Source: Chara braunii (lineage: Eukaryota; Streptophyta; Charophyceae; Charales; Characeae). From it: DNA of 21,433 bases. Position 1 is the first letter of the stretch. Every line of letters begins with the position of its first letter. Below are positions 1 to 6,832 of the stretch, piece by piece. The DNA is taken from assembly GCA_003427395.1 (NCBI GenBank), contig BFEA01000111.1:2734351-2755783 (forward strand). Reading direction: 5' to 3'. The position numbers and the translations under genes are program-made. The notes beneath the pieces were generated by a model, which saw only the letters and a list, made by a program, of their open reading frames with translations, did not search any database and was not told where the DNA came from.

Positions 1-610
1 CAGTCTTGCAAATTCACACTCAAACATGCATGCAACAGATGAGAATAACTTGGCGCTGTGCACCCAACTCAAACTCGGAGATATGGTAGCTTGCAACTCA
101 ACTCAAATCCAAGTTTACTTCAGTTGGCTATGGCGCTGAGCGCCCTCACTTACACGTTCGACTCAGAGTTCACACGCAACTCGACTCCGGATCACCCTGG
201 ATACCATGCACGCCAATCACTGCACACACACATACACACTCACTAACTGTCTATGGCTATGGCGCATGGCCACTAACAGCTAACTAGCCTATCACTAACT
301 TCTGCCCACTTCGTCTTCAGGCCATCTGCAGACCTCCCTTGCACAAGACGCCCGAGCAGCGCTTCCGCAAAGGTTCCGCAGGGATGAATGAATGGCTGGA
401 CGCAGCCTCTGGATTTATACTTCTGTGTTGCATTCGTTTGCCTTGCATCCCTGGCCCATGAGGCACACAGTCCCCCCCGTGGTACTTGCTGGACCGGACT
501 GGTACTTNCTAGACTTTCCCATGACTGCATAGTGACAACCCTACGACGCAGTGCAGTCGCACTGGGGTCCTACTATTTGCCCTTGCCACTTCGAACTGGT
601 GAATACCGTT
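1..610. other. No gene recognised; CA/TC-rich non-coding stretch
   Basis: Short open frames occur on both strands but none has a recognisable domain or convincing coding character. The left part is rich in CTCAACTCAAA and CACACA words. One unresolved base (n) lies at 508. The right end runs into C9 (618-626) and A8 (627-634) tracts next to the microsatellite. Confidence 0.6.
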
Positions 611-632
611 TCAATCACCCCCCCCCAAAAAA

Positions 633-635
<3 letters not shown>

Positions 636-687
<52 letters not shown>
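636..687. repeat. (TA)n microsatellite
   Basis: About 26 TA dinucleotides in a row, with a single interruption (G at 678). It follows a C9-A8 tract. It would form a self-complementary hairpin and is likely to vary in length between individuals. Confidence 0.97.
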
Positions 688-690
688 TTG

Positions 691-850
691 AATGCGCAGT
701 CCTCTAGAGGAGGACGTGCGCAGGCCGAGGCCGCGCGCCGATTTCCCGCGCGCGCCCCCACTGGGCCGTGGCGCGGCCGCTCGGGAACTCGGCCGCGCTG
801 CCTAGGCCGCTCGGCTCGGACTGGGCCGCAGGATCCGCGGCCCAGGGTGC
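691..850. other. GC-rich patch with hairpins
   Basis: Composition switches sharply from pure TA repeat to a GC-rich, CpG-dense stretch. Two inverted repeats are visible: arms 694-704 and 710-721 (one inserted base), and a perfect 9-bp stem 821-829 / 837-845 with a 7-base loop. No open frame here is convincing. It could be a CpG-rich promoter-like patch or the end of a DNA transposon. A G-box-like CCACGTGG follows at about 851. Confidence 0.5.
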
Positions 851-1034
851 CACGTGGATGATATGCCAGACCAGGGAAGAATATCAGAACAGTCAATGGC
901 CACGTCAAGCAACCCACTCATAGTCAAGACCCAGCATACAACCCACCTGGATTAAGTCGCCTGACCAATGCAGGCAGGGTCTGTATTCATACCCATGCAG
1001 CGCCGAGAGGACAGTGTGTACAGCCGTACGTTGG

Positions 1035-1366
1035 TCAACGGCCGCTGGCAAAAATGCGCGAGGCTGCAAATTGAATTAAGTATTGAAGCCGCAACCTCAT
1101 ACCACAATGCACATTTTCAACAGGACCGGTGCTCAACATGAGATTTTGCACGCCGTTTTTCTTGATGTCTGCCACTTCCCGGGCATTGTGCATATCAGTG
1201 TCTTTGTAGCCACCTGTTGCTTCTGAGATGTAGAGTTCCCCGCCTGCTCTTCCTCTTTGGCCTGTTTGATACTTTCTGCCCATTGCTCAGGTAGAACGTT
1301 CACGCCCTTGAACTGATGGATGTCCATACCAGTTGTGGACCTCGCACCACAGGGTGTCCTGGGCAA
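1035..1366 (-). pseudogene. Coding-like relic, unrecognised
   Basis: Two overlapping minus-strand frames have ordinary protein-like composition. One starts near 1352 (MDIHQFKGVNVLPEQWAES) and gives way, probably by frameshift around 1245, to the other (ELYISEATGGYKDTD), which stays open to 1035. I do not recognise a domain. The last 80 bases overlap the dispersed repeat at 1055-1135, so this is more likely a mobile-element fragment than a host exon. Confidence is low. Confidence 0.25.
1055..1135 (-). repeat. Dispersed repeat, copy A
   Basis: Read on the minus strand this matches 13196-13266 on the plus strand. The match includes a perfectly shared 19-mer, GCATTGTGGTATGAGGTTG (1092-1110 here, 13216-13234 there), and flanking similarity from AGCACCGG to GCAGCCTCGCGCA. 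The pattern AGCACCGG...GGTTGCGG resembles the D-arm and T-arm of a tRNA, suggesting a tRNA-derived SINE, but the tRNA likeness is weak in this copy. A protein-coding mobile-element fragment is the alternative, since both copies can be read as HCGMRL. Confidence 0.6.
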
Positions 1367-1402
1367 CTACGTCCAGGGTTTCTTTGTTGTTTTTCCTTCT
1401 TC

Positions 1403-1419
1403 TTTTTTTTTTTTTTTTT
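1403..1419. repeat. Poly(T)17 tract
   Basis: Seventeen T preceded by a T/C-rich run from about 1381. It could be the poly(A) tail of a minus-strand retrocopy whose body would lie to the right, but the DNA at 1420-1680 has no recognisable element sequence. Confidence 0.8.
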
Positions 1420-2206
1420 GCGCTACATTCTTCTCTCAAATCTTTCATCATCTTTCAAATTCTTTCAATTCACCTTTACCGCCTACCTACACACAACTCC
1501 TAAGGCTGATACAGGGGTCCCCTACCGTACGTCCAGTTTTCGCAGTCCCTTTGTGGAGAAGGTACTTATCGTAGGTTGCACCTTCAATCTAGCTATACCA
1601 ATTCCAGGTCATTGCGTCGATTGAAGAGGCAGGGTGCATTTTTTCTTTTTTCACGTGACCGGGCTCGAATCACTCTGTTGTATTGAGTTTCAATTACTGC
1701 CTGGAGGGAGGAGAGGGCCAGATAAGGGATCTTCAATAGCCTAATCCAGAATCTCCCCTCCCTAGCAGACTGTTTTTCTGCAATTCAGTGGGAGTCAACC
1801 AAAGAAATAAAATCTAACCTTATATTTGGCCCCTTGCCATCTGACAACACCTTCCCCCATATCTTCTATATCAACCCATTATGTAATCTCCTAGTAGGAG
1901 CTTGCTAGGATATCAAGGAGCCCCCTTCAGTCTGACCCCCGCCCACCCCCCCAAATTTTGCCCCCAGTCGAAGACTTGTCCATTTTGTCTCCGCTAGATG
2001 AATCCAATCTTCCTTCTCCTGGAAATGACATGTCAGGATGTTGCTTGTCAAATACTCTCTGGCCCTTCCAAAATCATCAAGTCTCTCACAAGCTCATCAC
2101 GACCTGCTCAGTCAATCCCCTGGCAATCAGGGCAATCAATGCTGGCAGGTTGACACTCTATACATAGGATATTCTGATGGAGGCTCAGACGGTGGATGTG
2201 AAATGA
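1420..2206. other. No gene recognised
   Basis: Pyrimidine-rich, with short frames only. An imperfect inverted repeat of purine-rich and pyrimidine-rich arms lies at 1698-1714 / 1752-1769. A CACGTGACCGGG word at about 1652 recurs at about 3443. Confidence 0.5.
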
Positions 2207-2258
2207 GACGCTGGACCCCGTTTCCAGCAGGTGAGGCTCCCCACCAATAGACTAGAGC
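2207..2258 (+). mobile_element. LINE endonuclease fragment, copy C1
   Basis: Nearly the same 50-bp sequence occurs inverted at 2489-2539 and, more diverged, at 12570-12619. At the third place it is directly followed by recognisable L1-type ORF2 sequence, which identifies this piece as part of the LINE endonuclease region. In one frame it reads LDPVSSR and then PPID, corresponding to the endonuclease [S/P]RID motif. Only a short scrap remains. Confidence 0.6.
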
Positions 2259-2269
2259 ATCCAGGATGA

Positions 2270-2323
2270 CCGCTAGGGGAGGATCACCCTCCCTAGCGGC
2301 AAGACTGGTTAAAAAAAAAAAAA
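2270..2323 (+). repeat. Hairpin followed by A-rich tract
   Basis: The 30 bases at 2270-2299 form an inverted repeat (CCGCTAGGG...CCCTAGCGG) with a short loop, followed 11 bases later by A13 (2311-2323). A stem-loop followed by poly(A) is a common 3'-end layout of non-LTR retroelements, so this may be the tail of a short retroposed copy. No target-site duplication could be assigned. Confidence 0.6.
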
Positions 2324-2390
2324 GAAGACATGTCAGGAGTCAGGACCACAATCTACAAACAGCACCATGACTCCATCATCTCCATGTTTC

Positions 2391-2416
2391 TTTTCTTTTC
2401 TTTTTCTTTTCTTTAA
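2391..2416. repeat. (TTTTC)n low-complexity tract
   Basis: T-rich tract with C at roughly every fifth or sixth base, between the two LINE scraps. Confidence 0.8.
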
Positions 2417-2613
2417 CTTCGTGACCAGGGAGGCCTGCTAAGCGTGTTGATACGAGCATCCACTCTTAGCAGGGCCCCGGTTGTGAAGGCTCTATCTATT
2501 GGTGGGGAGCTGCACCTGCTGAGAACAGGGCCCAGCGTCCCAATATTACATTGTATCCTCTTTATCATTGGACCGTTTGTATATATCAGCCGGTGCAGAT
2601 TACCCCCCCCCAC
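2413..2613 (-). mobile_element. LINE endonuclease fragment, copy C2
   Basis: The minus strand is open here and contains the repeat shared with 2207-2258 and 12570-12619 (core 2489-2539). Its translation includes LSRCSSPPIDRAFTTGALL, which has the shape of the L1-type endonuclease motif SRIDR plus hydrophobic residues. It is inverted relative to copy C1 about 230 bp away, so the two are separate insertions or the product of an inversion. The EN catalytic residues outside this motif are not visible. Confidence 0.5.
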
Positions 2614-2621
2614 CCCTCGTC

Positions 2622-3597
2622 TGCGACAGTCTGTGTCTATAACATTTGTGTAATTACTTCTAAGCCTACCTCTCCAATTTCATACTTCACCCTCCCACCT
2701 TCTGAGTTCAGTCCTTTGACTGTGGTAGTCTGTGCCCAAGCCATTATGTGTCTGGACTCGTGCCCCCTACCCTGGCGGCATCAAACGTGTCAATCTTTTT
2801 GTTGTTCCTCTGCTCTGTAATTGTTGTTGGGCGCATCCTGTCACCGATCTGTTACCGACCTACATCCTTCCTACCCTACCTTCCCATCCCATCACCTTAG
2901 TATCCGTACTGTATTAATGCTTCGGTTGCTTAAACCCTTTTGCGACTTTACCTGCCTTGCCCTTTAGTCGCTTGTTTGAGCCTTCACAGTCCCACCTTCC
3001 TACCCCACGTGCCACATCTGTCTCAACTTTGTCTTTGTAGCATTGCTCGTCTGTGATAGTCAGTGCCGATGCCATTCTGTGCCCTTTTGTACCAAATTAC
3101 TTAAGCCCTTAAACCCTAAGACCCCACCATCCTAGTAATTTGACCTTCCCACCCCTCTTTTATGGCACATCTTTTCACCTAACCTCACAGGTGCTGAGTC
3201 GTTATTGGCACCCAATCTGCCCTGTACTTTTGTGATTGAAGGTATATTCAGTACTGTACACACTACGGTCCCCTTCGGTACGTGGTGTTTGAGTTGTCTG
3301 TGTTGTCTGTCATGTAACGGCCCAGCATAAAACCCCCATTACACTGATAGGCCGACACCGGTTCGATTGGCTGTATATTCTGTATATCATGTAGTCACCG
3401 GCTTACTTTCACCCTTGCTGTCCTTGGTGCGAGTTGTTGGCGCCACGTGACCGGGTCCTGCTGCTTTCCCTCTTGATTCCTGGTGGAGCTTCTTCTTCAA
3501 GCCAGAGAGGGCAGTCCATGCTTGGCCAGCATACAGCTTTCAGGCGCGGGAGGACAGAAGAGGAGGAAGGAGGCAGAGGCAGGAGGGAAGAAGGAGA
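2622..3597. other. No gene; degenerate repeated words
   Basis: Pyrimidine-rich DNA. A word of the form CTGTGRTAGTCNGTGCC followed by CCATT.TGTG recurs at about 2627, 2722 and 3051, suggesting an old, decayed repeat. One telomere-like AAACCCTAA occurs near 3114. TGTAACGG at 3313 resembles an LTR start, but I could not find a partner for it. Confidence 0.4.
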
Positions 3598-3665
3598 TAG
3601 GGGGGGGGGGGCGGGGGGGTGCAAGGCGCGGGGGGGGGGGAGACCGGGAAACGGGGAGGGGGACA
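3598..3665 (+). repeat. Poly-G tract, G-quadruplex-prone
   Basis: Several runs of 3 to about 11 G separated by short spacers (3600-3640, then GGG, GGGG and GGGGG to 3661). On the plus strand this meets the usual G3+N1-7 pattern for quadruplex formation many times over. It lies at the outer side of the chromovirus LTR region. Confidence 0.85.
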
Positions 3666-3719
3666 GGGGCGAATGCGATGTTGAGGTGAGGGTGGTGAGG
3701 TCCTAGACCAGGATGAATT

Positions 3720-3965
3720 TGGTTGGTTGAAAGGGGAAGACGAAGTGGTGACGTGGTAAACGTTGCCATTGATTCTCTGGTCCAGTTCGCAGAGCCTCTC
3801 TGCGTTGTCCACCCATACTGCATGGAAGTTCGCTGCAAGATCCTTACGTTTGATCTCTTCTGGTTCTTTTCCCAGCATTTGTTTGAGTTCCTTCCATGCC
3901 GTGTGTGTGTTTGTGGAGATCGCCTCCACAACTGCTGTTCTCGCCTTCCATATATCCAAATGTAT
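3720..3965 (-). pseudogene. Coding-like segment of unknown origin
   Basis: The minus strand is open for about 80 residues with strikingly protein-like content: amphipathic helix-like WKELKQMLGKEPEEIKRKDL, then DNAERLCELDQRINGN. It is bounded on the right by low-complexity CT repeats and on the left by proline- and poly-G-derived sequence, so no complete gene is present. It may be a host exon beside the retrotransposon, or a gag-like fragment. I do not recognise the family. Confidence 0.35.
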
Positions 3966-4201
3966 GCTATTTGTGACAGAGCTAAGGCAGAGCAGCGAGG
4001 TTGGGGAAGAGAGAGGGAGGGAGGGAGAGCACACACTCACACTCACTCAACTCGACACAGACTCAACACGACTCGACGGACACGGACACAAAGTGGCAAA
4101 GTGGCAAAGTCGCAAAGTCACAATCTTGGTTCAGTACACAATGTCGCAGCCAAGTCACACTGAAGCACAAGCACTGAGGCCGAAAACTGTGTCCCCGAAC
4201 T

Positions 4202-4238
4202 CAGCTTGAGTCCGGTCTTAAGTACCGGACTCAAGTTG
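4202..4238. repeat. 15-bp hairpin inside the LTR
   Basis: Arms 4202-4216 and 4224-4238 are complementary over 15 bp with one mismatch, around a 7-base loop. The inner 11 bp (TTGAGTCCGGT / ACCGGACTCAA) are perfect. It could act in LTR RNA 3'-end formation or be a binding-site dyad; either role is inference. Confidence 0.85.
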
Positions 4239-4299
4239 AGTCCGAGGGCAAAAGTGCAATTGCCTCGGGGCTGAACTGAAAATCGAAGGTCTGAGCCTG

Positions 4300-4387
4300 G
4301 GCGCCAGAATGTCGGATGGCGCCAAGTAGGAAATCCGAGAGTGGCAGAGGCGGGATTTGAGAACGGGCGCCAACTGCAGAGGGCGCC
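4300..4387 (-). promoter_or_regulatory. Four GGCGCC boxes in the LTR (E2F-like)
   Basis: GGCGCC occurs at 4300-4305, 4318-4323, 4366-4371 and 4382-4387. On the minus strand three read TTGGCGCC or ATGGCGCC-like with flanks close to the E2F core TTTSSCGC. Placed in the probable U3 part of the LTR, they could be enhancer boxes. The sites are seen; the function is inference. Confidence 0.45.
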
Positions 4388-4492
4388 AAGAGTCAGGAAC
4401 TGGAGATCAGAGACTCCAAAAAAAAATAGAATAGCAGCCTGGCGGGTGGTACCCCGCGGACCAGGGATTGAGCCCTGGCTGGGTCCGTAACA

Positions 4493-4507
4493 CTATCCCC
4501 TCCCTCT
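4493..4507 (-). other. Polypurine tract
   Basis: On the minus strand the 15 bases read AGAGGGAGGGGATAG and abut TGTTACGG at 4492. This is the primer for plus-strand DNA synthesis in LTR retrotransposons and fixes both the LTR edge and the element's orientation. Confidence 0.85.
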
Positions 4508-4597
4508 GGAAGGCAACGTCCCGGCTGCCAAAGACTCAATGATGGATGGGACGGGGCCGATCACTGGTCAGAAGAGGAAAGGGGGAGTAATGCCATA

Positions 4598-4735
4598 GCA
4601 GGGTAATCCTATGGGGGTTCTACAGGGATGAGGGAATCAATGTTCAAGTAACAGGGTAATCGAATGGAGGTTCTACAGGGATGGGGGAATCAATGCTCAA
4701 GTAACAAGGTAATCTTACTGAGGTTCTACAGGTAA
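4598..4735. repeat. 53-bp tandem repeat, about 2.6 copies
   Basis: Units start at about 4601, 4654 and 4707 (each beginning RGGTAATC) and share GGTTCTACAGG and GGGAATCAATG.TCAAG. It lies in the 3' non-coding part of the chromovirus, between the chromodomain and the polypurine tract. A further 8-bp repeat (GTAGGTTG, three copies) follows at about 4754-4780. Confidence 0.85.
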
Positions 4736-4779
4736 CCGGGAGGTCCTATTGGTGTTCTACAAGGTTGTAGGTTGTAGGT

Positions 4780-5440
4780 TGTCAGGTTTGAGAAAGAAAT
4801 AAAAAAGAAAAAAATTGTTTGTTCAATGCTCAAGTGCTGGGGTGTCTGAGGGGTCTGGGAAAACAACGTCTCAGGTCTGTAACAAAGTGTCAAAAGCGAA
4901 GAAATGTCTTGGGGAAGGTCTTGGAGGGTGTCACAGAAGTGGCGATGAGGAAACAGTCTTCAGCAGTTCCGTGATGTAGACAGCGAGGACTTCAGCTTGA
5001 TTGTCGCAGTAGCAGGTTGCATCCAGTACATGATCTGATGATGAGGTCTGATCCGGATAGCAGGTCGCAAACTGATCTTGATGTCCATGTCAGAGGTGCT
5101 GCTCCAGAAGTCTGCGAATCCAAGGTGTCGGCCAAAAGGAACAGCATGGTGGCCAACCAACTGTCTTATCTCCTCGTACTGAGCTGCAGCATGCCATCGT
5201 CCTCGCGCGCTTGCCGTTAGATCCATTATCGCCGGCGACGCGCAGGGGCCACATAAAGGACTTGGAAAAGAGAGACAAGGATGTGGAGGAGGACAGATGG
5301 GAGAGCGGGGCAAGGCGAAGGCAAGAGCGGATCAGACAGGGGGGGGTTCAAGAGGCAAGGGCTTCGCTGGGTACAGGGGTGTGTGTAGAGCAGGAATGAG
5401 GGGTTTTGGTGGGTTCAAGGCGGGGTTTATGCAAGGGTTT
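4780..5440. other. 3' non-coding part of the chromovirus
   Basis: No domain recognised. A minus-strand open stretch (4960-5313) contains MDLTASARGRW and YEEIRQLVGHH, which might be a decayed C-terminal tail of the polyprotein, but it has no known family match that I can name. The telomere-like AGGGTTTAGGGTTT lies at 5434-5447. Confidence 0.4.
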
Positions 5441-6114
5441 AGGGTTTGAGTTATATTCTGTATCTGGGATATCGGGTGAGCACGATCATAGGCGCGAACA
5501 AGTTTCATAGCATTCTTAAGGTTAGGAAGAGGTTCCCATGTGGATTCTTTGTTAGGGTATCCAGTCCATTTAACTTTGTATTATGTGATTGGTTCCGGAT
5601 GGTCTGATACTTGTGTGGTTCGTCGACCTATGATGGATTATACTACGAATTTTGGGCCTGTGGGAAGCATGATCGATGGAGGTCTGGGGTAAGGGCTGTC
5701 AGCGAATTGGGGTGGGGATTCATGGTATTCTTTTAAATATTCTACGTGGAAGACAGGGTGGACACGACTCATGTCAGGAGGGAGTTGGAGCTTTTAATTG
5801 ACGTGGGAGGTTTGTTCAATAATGGGGAAGGGACCGAGCCATTTGTTCGAGAGTTTCTTGGACAAGCCGTGTTTGGGTTCAAAGCATTTGGCGGAGAGCC
5901 AGACTTTGTCCCCTACTTTGAATGTTATGTCTCGTTTGTGTTTGTTGGTCTTGTTGGCTTGTTATTCTTGTGTTCATTCAAGGGCTTCGGTAGCTTCTCT
6001 GAGGAGTCTGTTCATTGTTGCTACCCATTCATTGAGAAAAGGGCAGGGGGTGGAGGCACTGGAGGGGTTGAGTTGCAAGGGGAGCTGGAAGTCGGAGGGC
6101 AAGCGCGGATGATA
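5440..6114 (-). pseudogene. Chromovirus integrase C-terminal part and chromodomain
   Basis: The frame begins at YHPRLPSDFQLPLQL (6114 leftwards), a typical sequence after the integrase core, and continues through FKVGDKVWLSAK, LSNKWLGPF and VHPVFHVEYLKEY, the GPY/F-type C-terminal module. A chromodomain follows at about 5637-5482, with the hallmark YKVKWTGYPNKESTWEPL; its role is to steer integration to chromatin marks. The frame is broken by stops at 5974-5976 (TGA), 5962-5964, 5794-5796, 5638-5640 and 5581-5583 (TAA), all in one frame with no shift among them. Roughly 60 residues normally found between core and this part are missing at the rearrangement join near 6112. Confidence 0.9.
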
Positions 6115-6335
6115 TGCTCGACCAAGAGCTGGGTACGGAGGCCACGTACGTCGGGGATGCAAAGTCGGCAAGTGCCTTTGGTGTCAATGTAAAGAAGTTG
6201 GTCGTGAAGGGAGTAGTCGGGGACTGAGTCGAGATCATGAAGTTTGTTGTAGATTGTTGAGAAATCTGGGCAAGAGAGGTAGCCTTGGGTGTAGCGGTGG
6301 TGGAGCGATGGTAAGAGTTGGATATGAGTCACACC
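6112..6335 (-). pseudogene. Integrase N-terminal segment
   Basis: Open on the minus strand. It reads GVTHIQLLPSLHHRYTQGY, then HDQLLYIDTKGTCRLCIPD, then LRTQLLVEH, the standard lead-in to the zinc-binding HHCC module. Only the first His of the module (LVEH) is here; the second His and both Cys are in the oppositely oriented segment 6332-6832. At the left join the frame changes directly into the integrase C-terminal part, sharing the bases CAT/ATCAT (6109-6116). The join also explains the frame change. Confidence 0.85.
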
Positions 6336-6832
6336 TCGGGTTCCAGAAAACCTTCGACACCATCTCTCGTTACTTCTACTGACCTTCCCTATTCGCTGAT
6401 GTCAACGCCTACATTCGATCATGCCCCACATGTCAAGCCGTCAACCCCTCAAACCATGCCAAGCCCAACAAACTAAAATCATTGTCAATCCCCACCCACC
6501 GGTGGCAGTCCAACTCTATGGACTTCATCTGCGAACATGATTGCATCTATGTCATTGTTTGTCCCTTGACTAAACACGCCCACTTCATCCCTTCCACCAC
6601 ATCGCACAACGCCAAGGACATCGCCATTCTCTTCTTCGACCATGTCGCACGTCACCACGGTCTCCTGATAACATCATCAGCGACCGTGACCCTTGCTTCC
6701 TTTCACAATTCTGGAAACACCTCTTTAAAGCCTACGGAACCACGCTCAAGTATAACACTGCATTCCACCCACATACCGATGGACAAACCGAGAAGATGAA
6801 CGATACTCTCCAAAGAATCTTGCGGAAGTATT
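6332..6832 (+). pseudogene. Integrase zinc-binding end and catalytic core, inverted
   Basis: This plus-strand segment carries HLGFQKTF, CPTCQ (the Cys pair of the HHCC module), then the DDE core: Asp in SMDFI (codon 6521-6523), Asp in ISDRDP (6682-6684) and Glu in TDGQTEKMN (6790-6792). The last two are separated by exactly 35 residues, the canonical D,D(35)E spacing. It is broken by a TGA where Trp is expected (6380-6382) and a one-base loss near 6663 that puts the two Asp in different frames. It is opposite in strand to every other part of the element and sits on the wrong side of the integrase N-terminal segment. Confidence 0.92.

Larger units (their letters stand above)
4020..4492 (-). 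repeat. 3' LTR of the chromovirus (outer boundary unknown)
   Basis: On the minus strand, TGTTACGG begins at 4492 immediately after a polypurine tract, the expected 5' end of an LTR. Within it are a dyad at 4445-4459, a CCAGGG/CCCTGG dyad at about 4461-4478, four GGCGCC words and a long hairpin. The left limit is set arbitrarily where sequence turns to CT-rich repeats; the LTR may reach further left. Without a 5' copy the length cannot be fixed. Confidence 0.65.

Noticed and set aside
3313-3440. Separate short LTR starting TGTAACGG on the plus strand and followed by TGGCGCC
   Set aside because: No polypurine tract or internal coding partner was found and the end does not read CA; treated as chance resemblance.
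3723-4209. Two overlapping plus-strand frames of about 147 codons
   Set aside because: They run through CA/TC repeats and lie opposite the LTR and the protein-like segment; no domain.
4360-4375. TGGCGCC primer-binding site on the minus strand
   Set aside because: It would make the LTR only about 116 bp, and the same GGCGCC word recurs four times inside the region.
4960-5313. Independent host gene of 117 codons on the minus strand
   Set aside because: It lies inside the chromovirus 3' part, lacks a domain and a promoter context; left as undefined element sequence.
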